64,000 bases of DNA from Apiotrichum sp. Y4204 (taxonomy: Eukaryota; Basidiomycota; Tremellomycetes; Trichosporonales; Trichosporonaceae), in NCBI GenBank assembly GCA_025531455.1, contig JAMYHL010000004.1, positions 1,032,029 to 1,096,028 of the forward strand, in the 5' to 3' direction. Under the pieces are notes generated by a model. The model had not been told where the DNA came from and ran no database searches. It saw only the letters and a program-made list of their open reading frames with translations. Every line of letters starts with the position of its first letter. Positions within the stretch are counted from its first letter, which is position 1. The position numbers and the translations under genes were made by a program. Positions 1 through 10,214 of this stretch are shown in pieces.

Positions 1-1412
1 CCCCGCACACCATTTCCCATGCACTCCTCGAGGTGGCGGAGGAAGTGGGTGAGCATGGCATCGAGCTTGCACCGCAGCGCCTTGAGGTTGTCGCGTTTCT
101 GGCGGCGGAGCTCGGCGGCCTTCTTCTCATCGATGAGCTCGTCCTCGCTTTCCTCCTCCTCGTCGGTAGACAGAGCGTCGATGTCTGGGTCGGCATCATC
201 GTCGTCGTCGCTGTCCTCGTCGTCGGTCTCCTCCCCGCTCCGCGGCATATCCTGGGAAACAAGAAGGTCGAACGGGTCGATATCGGGAGCAGCCGGACGG
301 ATCATGTCCTCCTCCTCATCCTCCTCGTCATCGTCGTCGTCGTCGTCATCGTCGTCCTCCACGCTGTTCGTTATCTCCACGTCGATGCGGAGCATCTTGT
401 CCACCAGGCCGCTCCACACCCGTGCACCGAGCTCGGGGCAGTACTCTATCATCTCGCAGCAATTGCGCACCCACGTGCTCTGCGCCACCTCAGTGTCGCG
501 CTTGTGCGGCGCATTCTTCTGCAACAGCTGCTGAAGAACGGTGGGGAGAGTCGGAATAAGACTGAGGAGATGCGCGAGGAGAAAGTGATGACGCGCGTGG
601 TAGATCCTGCGGGTAATGTTCGAATCGGAAAAGGTAGGTTCTGGAATGTCAGTTGGTGTACCGCTACTCAACTCACGCCATCGGAATCCCTTGACCGCCA
701 TGGCCACGACCTCCTTAGCCCAGACTGGGTGAGCGGAGACAAGCACGCCAGCCCATCCCACATAGGTCTTAACGAAGCGGTCGTCGGCGGTGGCCCAGGG
801 GAGGGCGAGAATGGCGGTGACGAGAGCGCCGTGGAGCTCAGGGCGGAGGAGGGAGACGTGCGCAGTGAGAGCGCGGAGGAGGGGAAGCAGTGGGGGAAGA
901 GCGATACCCCCAGGATCAAGAGGTTTCGGAAGGAAGTGGGCGACAAGATCACTGTAGTTTGCTGTTTTCCCTTCTGCCGACTCTTTTAATGCGCGAGGGA
1001 CGAACACTCCGATGAGCTGGCGTTGGAATGCCGCCTCCTTTTCCCTTCCCTCGCCGCGATCCCTGTCCCCGCCAGCGGAGCGCGTGCGGCGGGACCCCGA
1101 GTCGCGCCCGCTTTTCAGGTCATCCTCTCTCGGGCGCTTCTTTGGTGTAGAGCTCGCCGTCCGCGCACCGTTCATGGACGCGTTGACGCTTGCGCTCCGG
1201 ATATGCGGCGGCTTGGCGATGGCGAGATCGCGCGACATTGGATCTGCGTCGGAAGCGAAGGGCGTGAATGTGAATGCGGATGTGGTTCCTGTTCCAGAGC
1301 CCGATCCAGGCTGGTACACTGCCTGCGGCTTTGCCTTTGTCTTTGGCTTCTTGGCTGCGCGGGCGTGCGCGTGTGGGCTCTGGGAGTAGTGGTGTGATAT
1401 CCCCTGGGGCAT
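1..1412 (-). CDS. RRN3: RNA polymerase I initiation factor Rrn3/TIF-IA (3' part outside window)
   Basis: The minus-strand frame starts at the ATG at 1412; an in-frame stop lies just upstream. Exons are 1412-677 and 640 to beyond 1, with a 36-nt intron (641-676). The N terminus is Ser/Pro/Lys-rich. A helical repeat region follows, with a segment 'FQRQLIGVFVPRAL' and an 'ANYSDLVAHF' block. After the intron comes a region ending in 'VEITNSVEDDDDDDD' and long Asp/Glu runs, then 'LRRQKRDNLKALRCKLDAML'. This order (HEAT-like helices, 'DVEITNSVED', acidic loop) is typical of Rrn3, which bridges RNA polymerase I to the core factor at rDNA promoters. The C-terminal half is missing because the window begins inside the gene. 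The upstream region is shared with a divergent RNase III-like gene. Confidence 0.85.
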   Translation of the reverse strand, partial: MPQGISHHYSQSPHAHARAAKKPKTKAKPQAVYQPGSGSGTGTTSAFTFTPFASDADPMSRDLAIAKPPHIRSASVNASMNGARTASSTPKKRPREDDLKSGRDSGSRRTRSAGGDRDRGEGREKEAAFQRQLIGVFVPRALKESAEGKTANYSDLVAHFLPKPLDPGGIALPPLLPLLRALTAHVSLLRPELHGALVTAILALPWATADDRFVKTYVGWAGVLVSAHPVWAKEVVAMAVKGFRWRELSSGTPTDIPEPTFSDSNITRRIYHARHHFLLAHLLSLIPTLPTVLQQLLQKNAPHKRDTEVAQSTWVRNCCEMIEYCPELGARVWSGLVDKMLRIDVEITNSVEDDDDDDDDDDEEDEEEDMIRPAAPDIDPFDLLVSQDMPRSGEETDDEDSDDDDDADPDIDALSTDEEEESEDELIDEKKAAELRRQKRDNLKALRCKLDAMLTHFLRHLEECMGNGVR

Positions 1413-2265
1413 GGGAGGCGCGGAGCGGGGGGCGAGCGGTGGAGTAAAGGTCGGCCGCTGGTATATGGTATCAAGTGAATGTGGGTTGGGGGAATGAATG
1501 AATGGCGCTGGGGTCTATTAGATGATACGAGAATGCTGGTACTGATGTTGATGCTGATGGTGATGATGGTGTGGACAACAGCGAGCTCTACACGGATGAT
1601 GGTCTCCACAGACTGCAACTCCCAGTCTCACTCACACGACAGAAATCTTGTTGGGTGGCGTCAAAAATGGGACACACGCGGATCCAAAATATTCTTTCTG
1701 GCCGATCTCCGTATAGAGCGCACGGGGCCGATGTCCGGGCCGGGAGAGAGTCTGGAAATCAGGCACGCGTCCATGTGGGACAAAGCAGCTCTGCCAATTT
1801 GACTGTACTACACGTCATTTGATAAGATTAAGACCCCCAAGAGGGGTGCATACATTGTTATTGTCGAAAGATGACGAGAGAAACACCATAATAAAATGAT
1901 CAGTAGTGGTGAGCAAGAGAGAGAGAGAGAGAGAGAGAGAGGGAAGGAGAAGAAAGAGCTCATTGCTGCATGCTGCTCGCTGTTGGCCATGATCTTTGTA
2001 GTTGGATCATGTCTCACGTCGCTCAAAGACGTTTCTCTTGTTCTTCTTCCTTCTTCTTTCTTTCTCTCTCTCTCATCATTACTATCATCCTCTTTCCTGC
2101 TCTTCTTCTTTCTTCTCTTCCTTTCGTCATCGTTCCCGCCCCTCTCCTCTTGTTCGGAGCCTCTCCTCCTCTCCTCCTTCCTCCTTAGCCTTTCTCAAGC
2201 ACTTCTTGTCCCTCACCTTTCCTTCCTCGAGAAAAGTCTTGTACCTCCCGCCGCAGATACCAGCC
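1413..2265. other. Divergent intergenic region, RRN3 / RNase III-like gene
   Basis: No gene is recognised here. The stretch holds both promoters, a GA dinucleotide tract, and from about 2035 a long C/T-rich strand leading to the ATG at 2266. Such pyrimidine-rich leaders are common in basidiomycetes. The open frames in it are low-complexity and unconvincing. Confidence 0.6.
1916..1941. repeat. (AG)13 microsatellite
   Basis: This is an uninterrupted AG/GA dinucleotide run in the intergenic region between RRN3 and the RNase III-like gene. Confidence 0.95.
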
Positions 2266-3476
2266 ATGGTGGACCCCAACAACCTCGCTCTTCCCGAGCT
2301 CCCCATCTTTGCCCTCCCTCCCCTTCCTCCCATTGCCAACGAGGAGCTTGGCCGTCTTGCCCGCACTCACTCTAGTGCCCACGGTGGAACGCGCCGTGCG
2401 AACGCCATTGAGCTTGGGGAGTCGGAAGCCATTCAGGATTATGAAAAGCTCGAACACGTTGGGGACGGTATCCTCGGCTCCATCGTTACTACCCTTTTGC
2501 ACGAACTGTTTCCACAGCTTCCCCCCGGTCCAGCTACAGTGAGCTACATGAAGTCTACCCACAACTCACATTAGGTGCTCAAGGCGTCTCTTGTGGCGAA
2601 CAGCACGCTGGCCCAGCTCTCAACGCGCTACAACATGCCGGACAGCATAATTGCAGCGCCCTCAGCGCTGTTCACCACCCGTCTCCAAACCAAGACCCGT
2701 GCGTCCGTGTTCGAGGCGTACATCGCCGCCATGTTTTACGACTTCCTTTTGAGCGAGCTGCCCGGAGAATACGTTCTTGAGCGGGCTGTGAACGACACGG
2801 TCTCCACGGCAGACGCGACGGCCGACGGAGCGTCTGTGCGCGATGATATTACTGAATCCGCCGGGGTTGGCTCTGTGTCGGGCGACTCTGTCGCATCTGA
2901 TGATACTGAAATGGTGCGATTTACGTTCTCCTGAGCGCGACTAACACACAGACCAAGGTCCCTGACACCCCGACTGTGGATACCACCTATTCAGGCCATG
3001 TCATGAACGACGCGCCTGAGCGCAATGGGGCCCGCTCGTCATCGGTTGGCATTGGGCGCATGCCTCCTCTCGCCCCGCTGCGCCCCCTTCCCATGCGCAC
3101 TCGAGGCGAAGCATACGATTACGTGGAGCGCTGGCTGCGTCCCCTCTTTGAGCCTATTGCTCAGTTTGCTCTCGACGCGCTGCGCAACGAGGCTGCCGCA
3201 ACCACGACCGCGGATCCGGCCTCAGCTGAGCACGACATTCAGCAGATAACCGGTGCCGCTGCGTGCCTCAACCAGTGGTCGATGCAGCAGACTGGCAAGA
3301 TGCCGCGATACGAGGCCGAGCCAGTCGACAAGCTTTGGCGCGTCATTGTCGCCGTCGTCACGAAGGACGGCATCCAGCACGTCGCCGAAGCTGTGCGCAG
3401 CAACCAGAAGCTCGCCAAGAACCACGCGGCCTACAGCCTCTGCCGCGAGCTCAATCTCGATCTTGGAAGCAGGTAG
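2266..3476 (+). CDS. Ribonuclease III-domain protein with C-terminal dsRNA-binding-like region
   Basis: Exons are 2266-2538, 2575-2913 and 2952-3476, with introns of 36 and 38 nt, encoding 378 aa. Residues 59-70 (YEKLEHVGDGIL) match the RNase III signature, with Glu60, Glu63 and Asp67 in place. The second half of the fold follows, with 'ASVFEAYIAAMFYD' at 134-147. The Asp of the usual 'DxxEA' motif is Ser135, while Glu138 is kept. A Ser/Asp-rich linker (about 165-215) leads to a C-terminal domain with the helix-strand-helix pattern of a dsRBD, ending in 'NHAAYSLCRELNLDL'. The family cleaves double-stranded RNA; mitochondrial ribosomal RNase III relatives have lost activity. No mitochondrial presequence is visible. 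An Rnt1-like role or a non-catalytic structural role are both open. Confidence 0.75.
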
Positions 3477-3620
3477 GAGAGAGAAACATATACAGTTTGA
3501 GAGATATCATCAGTGGCAGTAGGAGGGGGATCATATTATGAGCGCCAACCATGTTCTTATAGCCTCAGCGCAGAGTTCCACGTTTTCCTTGTAGACATAC
3601 AATGTACATACACAATGAGA

Positions 3621-4112
3621 TTACAACGCGTCGCACTCTGCCGCAACGCTCCTCCACCGCTCCGCACGGCTATCTCTCCCAAGCGCATCATCACTGCGCG
3701 CGAGGATCAGCGCCGCGCGTTTCCGTAATGCGACCATGGACGAATTTGCCGGGTCGCGTTTCAGGATTCGTTTGGATTCACGTTCGACAATGCCCGCCTC
3801 GGCCCCGGCGGCGTGTACATCGGGGACAGTGATGCCAAAGTATGCATCTGCGAGATCGAGGCGTGCAGCGAGGACTCGTGTGGGGTCGTGGTGTGCTGTT
3901 GGCGGAGCTGGCCGCGTAGGCTGCTGGGACGCATGTGGTGGTTGTTCCGTCCCGAGATCCTGGCCCGTGCTTGGTGTCCGCGAGGGCGCATCACGCTCAA
4001 GAACCTGTACCAACGCGGCGAGGATCTGGACGCGCACAGCGGGGTCCGTCGCGCCCCGCAGTGCTGTATCCAGGACGGAGACGCTGAGGAGCGGGGAGGC
4101 GGGGTCGAGCAT
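3621..4112 (-). CDS. Hypothetical helical protein, 163 aa
   Basis: This minus-strand frame lies convergent to the RNase III-like gene, with a 144-nt gap. The first in-frame ATG is at 4112 ('MLDPASPLLSVSVLD'). The frame stays open further upstream but without an ATG, so an upstream exon is possible. The protein has two helix-rich blocks ('VRVQILAALVQVLERD' and 'LAARLDLADAYFGI') split by a Pro/Gln-rich linker. The C-terminal half, with 'RILKRDPANSSMVALRKR', resembles TPR-like or ARM-like repeat helices. I do not recognise the family. Even amino-acid composition and alternating helices make it more gene-like than the surrounding shadow frames. Confidence 0.5.
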   Translation of the reverse strand: MLDPASPLLSVSVLDTALRGATDPAVRVQILAALVQVLERDAPSRTPSTGQDLGTEQPPHASQQPTRPAPPTAHHDPTRVLAARLDLADAYFGITVPDVHAAGAEAGIVERESKRILKRDPANSSMVALRKRAALILARSDDALGRDSRAERWRSVAAECDAL

Positions 4113-4487
4113 TGGAGCGATCGCAGCGAGAGGGGGGATGAGGGGGATGGATGGAGGAATGGACCATGGCAAGAGAAATTGAGGGTGGAGGGCTGGTCAA
4201 GACTGACTGGATGGCGACGATCGTTACGAGAGCTGGAATGCGGGACCCCGCGCGTGTCATCGCCTTTGTCCGTGTTTGGATCACATGGGAACCAGGTTGT
4301 TGCATGCTGCGTGCTGCGTGTGACGGACCGGGAATAGCCATCGGATCCAACTCTGAACACACACGAGGACACGGACACGAACAGACGAACACGTACGCGA
4401 CTCTGCTCTGCACCTCTTTATAGATTCTGGAAACTCTCTCATTCCCAACTTCCCACATCCCCCCACCCCCATTCCCGTATTTCCACC
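4113..4487. other. Intergenic region upstream of DPP3
   Basis: This is the divergent promoter region between the 163-aa hypothetical gene and DPP3. It contains a T/A-rich 'CTTTATAG' about 65 bases before the DPP3 ATG and a C-rich leader. No other gene is seen. Confidence 0.5.
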
Positions 4488-6675
4488 ATGACAGTCGACA
4501 CTTCTCGCTACTACGCGGACCACGACGCGCCAATCTGCCCGCTCGTCATCAAGGAGCACTTTGACACGCTCAGCGACAAGGAGAAGGCGTACGCGCATCA
4601 TATCGGGTACGCTTCGTGGCTCGGTGCGCGGATTATTCTCGAGCAGACGACGCCGCAAAGCTCGGACATTTTCGATCTCATCCGCGCGACCTTTTCGGCG
4701 TCAAAGGACCAGCCCGAGAAGCTCGCCGACCTCGCTGCCCTCCGTTCTGCGGCCGGCGTCTCAGAGGAGGACTTTACCTCGGTGCTCGAGTACGCTGCGC
4801 AGTTCCTCTCCAACCTCGCAAACTACAAGTCGTTTGGCGACATCAAGTTTATCCCCCGCGTTGGCGCCGAGACGTTCCGCAAGGTCGTGGCGGCCGCCCC
4901 CCGCGCGGACGAGGCGCTTCCCCTGTTTGACAAGTACGCCGAGGAGATCTACTCTGTGACCCCCACTGCGCGCACGCTGCTCGGATATCTCGACGACGGA
5001 CACGTCACAAACTACTACTCGGGCCCCGTGACGCAGGCGGACATCAAGGCCGTACAGAAGTATGTCGAGGCGAACGGGCCGGACCCGCTGAACACGCGCC
5101 TGTTCAAGGGCGCCGATGGCGTGCTCGAGCTCCGTGTCGCGAGCGCCGACACCAAGCCGGTCGAGGAGGTTAAGGTCGATGACTCGCGCAAGATGAAGAT
5201 TGTCTACGGCGACTACTCCGCTGTCCTTGCCAAGATTGCCGACTCGATGGCCAAGGCGATTCCGTACGCTGCCAATGACCACCAGCGCAAGATGCTCGAG
5301 CACTACGTCACCCACTTCCGCAACGGCGACGTCGAGGCGCACAAGGATTCGCAGCGCGAGTGGATTAAGGATGTCGGACCGGTTGTCGAGTCGGACATTG
5401 GCTTTATCGAGACGTGAGTGCTGCGCAGCTGTCACACCTCGTCACTCAAGCTGTCCTACCGCCCCTTCATCCGCTCACATCAGGTACCGCGACCCCTCTG
5501 GCGTGCGCGGCGAGTGGGAGGGCTTTGTCGCCGTGGTGAACAAGGAAATGACCAAGAAGTTCGGCAAGCTCGTCGACTCTGCGCCCGTCTTCATCCCCAA
5601 GCTTCCGTGGTCCAAAGACTTTGAGAAGGACGAGTTCAAGAAGCCCGATTTTACCTCGCTCGAGGTGCTGTCGTTTGCGACTGGCGGTGTTCCGGCCGGT
5701 ATCAACATTCCAAACTACGACGATATCCGCCAGAACGAGGGCTTCAAGAACGTGAGCCTCGGCAACGTGCTCTCCGCCAAGGCGCCCAACGAGAAGATCA
5801 CCTTCCTCTCGGACGCCGACGCCGCCCTCTTTGAAAAGTACCGCGCGCCGGCATTCGAGGTCCAGGTCGGCATCCACGAGCTCCTCGGCCACGGATCCGG
5901 CAAGCTTCTCCAGGTCTTTGCGGACGGATCCGCAAACTTTGACCGCAACGCACCGCCCACCAACCCGCTCACCGGCAAGCCCGTCGAGCACTGGTACGGC
6001 CCCGGCGAGACGTGAGTGTAACAAGCTTCGGACTCTGCTAACATCAGATGGGGCTCGGTGTTTGGCACGATCAGCAGCTCGTACGAGGAGTGCCGCGCCG
6101 AGACTGTGGCAATGTACCTGAGTGTCAACCCGGACATGCTCGCGATTTTCGGACACACCGACTCGTCGTCGGACGTCGGAACAGGCGACGAGATCATGTA
6201 CGTTGCGTGGCTGCAGATGTGCCGTGCGGGTCTTCTCGCGCTCGAGTTCTACGACCCGGCCGCGAAGAAGTGGGGGCAGGCACACATGCAGGCGCGCTAC
6301 GCGATCACGCGGGTCCTTCTCGACGCTGGCGAGGGACTCGTGTCGATTGCGCCGCATGGCGATGGCGACCTCCGCGTCTCGCTCGACAAGGACAAGATCC
6401 GCACCGTCGGCATCAAGGCCATGGGCGACTTCCTCACAAAGCTCCAGGTGTACAAGGCGACTGCGGACGTCAACGGCGGCAAGGCGCTGTATGACCGCGT
6501 CACCTCTGTTCCCGACGACTGGCTTGCGTTCCGCGACATTGTGCTCGCCAAGCGCCTGCCCCGCAAGCTTCTCCTCCAGGCCAACACCGCGCTCGAGGGC
6601 GACAAGGTCGTCCTCAGGGAGTACTCGCCCGACCTCGCGGGATTCATCCAGTCGTACCTCGAGCGTGCTATCTGA
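4488..6675 (+). CDS. DPP3: Dipeptidyl peptidase III (M49 zinc metallopeptidase)
   Basis: Exons are 4488-5413, 5484-6011 and 6048-6675, with introns of 70 and 36 nt, encoding 693 aa, normal for the family. The zinc motif HELLGH (HExxGH) sits at residues 440-445, and the second motif E498-E-C-R-A-E provides the third zinc ligand. Both motifs define M49. The enzyme removes dipeptides from the N terminus of oligopeptides and is mainly cytosolic; no signal peptide or membrane segment is seen. The N terminus ([19 protein letters not shown]) has no targeting signal. The gene ends convergent to the APH-like gene, 165 nt away. Confidence 0.97.
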
Positions 6676-6840
6676 GCCGCTGAACGCCAGAAATAGACGA
6701 GCAGCAGTGCCCTAGTAGATGAATAACATGTGATATCAAAAGTTCCATACACAGATTTCCAAACACAAAGTTCCAAATCAAAGACCAAACAACGAGACCA
6801 CAAGCCACAAGTCACAAGCCCTACAATCTACGCTCTCCCA

Positions 6841-9087
6841 CTAGTCAGACAGCGGGGTCGCATACCCGTCAAAGTCGAATCCTCCCGCCTTTGCAGCAGC
6901 CACGGCCGCGAATCCCTTGTCAGCAGCAGTAGCGGCACGCTTCGCTGCGTCCTCGGCCCCAGTCGCCGCGGCATCGAGCATTGCCGCAATTTCCTCGAGG
7001 TCACGCTCGGTCGCCTTGGCGGGCTTCCGGCGCGTAGGCGAGGTGGCGCGCGATCCGGAGCGCGACCCCGCCCGCGAGCCTGTCCGCGAAATGCTGCTGC
7101 GCCCGCTACGTGCGCTGGAGCGCGAATGTGTGCGGCTCAGGCTGTGGGTACGGCTCAGGCTGAGGCTATTCCCTGAAGGCTCGGGGCGGTGGGACAGCTT
7201 GGCCGCGAGCGAGTGCATCATCTTGCGGATACCGTGTGTGCCGTCGCGGAGTCGTTTGGCGCCGAGGCGGGCAGGTGCGACGCCGGCGCGGCAGTCGGCC
7301 GCAAATGCCGATGCGGCGTGGGCTGCGCGCTGCGCCTGCTTTCCCGCCTTGAGAGTGGCGCGGAGGGCGCGCTGAATGGCGATAGAGTTGGGCTCGTCGG
7401 GTGTATGCGAGGCGAGGAGCGAGTTGAGGCGCTTGATGTCTCCGTCGACCTCGTCGCTTGCGAGAGCGGCGAGGTTGGCGTTCAAGTCTGTCCAGTGCAC
7501 CAGACCGCCAAGGGTCTCCTCCAGCCCGACCTCGTTCGCATACGTCGTCAGCGCGTCCGCGTACCATTCCTCGAGGGACGCCGGCTTGGGCCCCGCCGCG
7601 TCGCCTAGGAATGCGAGGCGCGTTCCCCACACAGTCGCGAGGGAGATATCGGTCGATGCGCCGGGAATCGCCGGGCCGTCAAACAGACGCAGAAGGCAGT
7701 GGTACTTTCGTGCCCCGCGGACTGCTACTGCCAGGTCCTCGCGTCCCTTGGAGACCAGTGTCTGGGACAGCAGCTCTTCCGCGTTCGTGAGACGGTTTGA
7801 CCCGAGCGTCGCGTCGTCCATCGGGATGAACGCTAGTGGTGCGGCAAATGCCTCGGCGAAGGGAACGACAACGGCCCTGGGTATCAGTATCAGACAGGTG
7901 AAGGTCTCTCTAAAGTACCCACATCTCCCAGTCAATAATATCATCAATGCGACCGTCAACCCCAAGCATGTTGTGCGCTGCGTCGTCCGTGTGCTTGATA
8001 AACGTAGGTCCGACGGCTGCCATGGGCTCACACCCTGCCACGAGATCACGCAGCTCGAGGGCAACAAGGTATCGGAGGATGCGGATGGCACTGCCGGCCA
8101 GCTCGGGCGGGCGGAGGGGCGTAATGTGCAGAATGAGGAGGTACTCGTCAATGCGGGCGAGGTGCATGTCCTGGCTAGAGCGGTACGTCGTGAGCTTGGG
8201 TACGCGCCCGCGAATGTCGCTGAGCAGCGGACCGACGGCAAAGTGCTCCGGCTTGGGATCCTTCAGGTTGGCGGGATAAAGGCACCCAACGCCTGAAAAG
8301 CTCTTGGACGCAACTTTGATCATGATGTCCGCATAGTCGGCGACCGCGCGGCGCACGGCCGGCGTAAGCGCCTTGACCCCCGCCGCGTCAATAACCTCGT
8401 GCAGCGAGTCGCCCTTGACAAACTCTTCGAAAAAGTAGTTGAAGTCGACCTTTTCGTCAAGCGTTGGAAGGTGCACACCTGGCACCTGGGTGGGCAAAAC
8501 CTCCTGGAGGGCCTTGATAGTCGCGTACTCGCTGAGCATGATGCTGCGGCGCACGCGGGCAGTGTACACGTCTGGAAGCCGGACGCGCGCGAGCCACTGC
8601 ACGCCATCATCAAACGTCACCGTCAGTGCGAGGTTGCGATATCCCATCCACTTGACGAGGCCGCGGTATTCCTTCTGCACGCCGGGAATGACCGGCAGTG
8701 TGAGCGTCGCGCTCTTCACGCCCGGCGCGCCGCGCAGCCGCACCGCCTCGGCAGTGATTGGCGCATCGACAATCTGCGCGATAAGGCCAAACAGCTGCGG
8801 GTGAGTGGGCGACTTTGGGGGGACGTACAGAGTGGTTGTCCTCGCACGACTTGCCGCGGCGCTCGGCTTCCTATCTGTCAGTATGATTCATGTCGCCTCA
8901 AGGAGAGCAAAAGTATTGCTATATCGCCGCTCAAGCGACTGGGGTTCCATCCGCGACTCACCGGGATGTACAAGCAGGGATGGAACGTCGGCGTACAGTG
9001 TTCGTCGCAGAGCACACGCCCGCAGCGCGTCGCGGCGGGCGCGGCGCCGTCGCAGCCGAACACGGTGCAGGTGTGCGCGGCCGTCAT
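6841..9087 (-). CDS. Small zinc finger plus aminoglycoside-phosphotransferase-like kinase domain
   Basis: Exon 1 (9087-8962) encodes a compact Cys/His finger (CTVFGCDG, then CGRVLCDEHCTPTFHPC). The next exon runs to 7923 and the last is 7876-6841. The second junction uses GTGGGT and CAG and restores the frame as IIDWEMAVVVPF. The middle carries a protein-kinase-like APH fold: HTDDAAHN fits the catalytic HxDxxxxN and 'DIIDWE' the metal-binding Asp. The tail is Ser/Arg-rich (SRTHSLSRTHSR) with Ala-rich helices. The substrate is unknown; many fungi have such kinases of unknown role. The first junction is not clean: the nearest CAG (ending 8875) breaks frame, and an AAG ending at 8867 restores it. 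The gene is convergent with DPP3. Confidence 0.7.
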
Positions 9088-10214
9088 GAGCGGGTGTGGA
9101 GATGGCTCCGGGGTGTAGGGGGATGAGATTGAGTAGAGTGAATTGAGATATGAGATATGGGATTGATCTAGGATCCAGAATGGGGTCCGTCAAAAGTCGA
9201 GAGACAGAGGTCCTCGGTTTGTGGAATGCGGCCCACCTCCACCGACCGGGTCTTGTGCATCTTGGCGACATTGGCTTGGCGACGCCTGTTGTGTGCTGTG
9301 CAGTGCACTACAGCGACTGCGCAGCACATCGGGTGTGCTCGTCGTTGGCAGCACGAGCCCTCTACGCGGAGACTGTTGCATTGACTCTGTTTTCCAGACA
9401 AGAATAACAACAACAAAAAATGGCCCATAAAGGTTGTTTGTAGCTTGTTGTTTGTTGGTCCAAAGTGCCTGGCGCCCTGCGGAGCGGGAAAACGATGTTC
9501 CTTCTCGGAACATGGTCCAGCACACGACTGGACCTATTGTGCACACGACTCGAGCAAGCCATGCACGCCATGCAAGCCACAGGCATAGCACCCAGAACCA
9601 GACACAGGACAAGCCTCCCCAGCAGCACACTGAAACAGTCATGTCGGGTCAGACAGCGCGGCAGCGCCCAATCGCCAATGGTGACTGACTCAGTTTCGGT
9701 GCATATCCCCACCACTCGAGCACAAGGAACATGGCGGCATCCGTCCCGTTTTCCGTTCCGTCCTTTACAACGTCCCCACTCTGACGACGGACGAGTCATA
9801 AACAATGCAGAGGACGGGAAACTGCAATGCATGACAGTTTTGACGATCCGTAGTCGCTACTCGCCACCGTCCGGCACACGAGGACCAGAGGCGCGGCACA
9901 CCGCCGTGCACCGGAATCACCTCCCTAGTATCACATCGCGCGTCGCGGCACGCTGTGGGCGGTGCAGCTCGTACTGGAAGATCTTGAGATTCCAGTTGAT
10001 GCATGACCCTTTCCCGCGCGTCGCATGCAGCTGCAAGTGTAGTTCTTTGAGAATGCATGCCCACGTCTATCAAAGAAATGGGGTTTGGCACAACAGTACT
10101 GTGTCGTTGAAAAAATGCTATGGATACAGATGGGAACAGGATGAAAACAGCATGATATTGAGGAAATGAGCAAGCAGGACAAGATGGCGGTGGGTGTTGC
10201 CCCTACGCCTTGGC
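9088..10214. other. Intergenic region, no gene recognised
   Basis: This is the upstream region of the APH-like gene and the 3' flank of the GH71 gene. Several open frames on the plus strand (for example around 9465-10169) have biased composition, no domain and no splice signals, so I treat them as non-coding. Confidence 0.5.

Noticed and set aside
33..989. 318-aa plus-strand frame over the RRN3 region
   Set aside because: It is a shadow of the acidic and helical RRN3 coding strand; the minus strand has the motifs and the splice sites.
9465..10169. 234-aa open frame downstream of the APH-like gene's promoter
   Set aside because: It has no ATG-supported start, no domain, odd composition and no conserved motif; probably chance.
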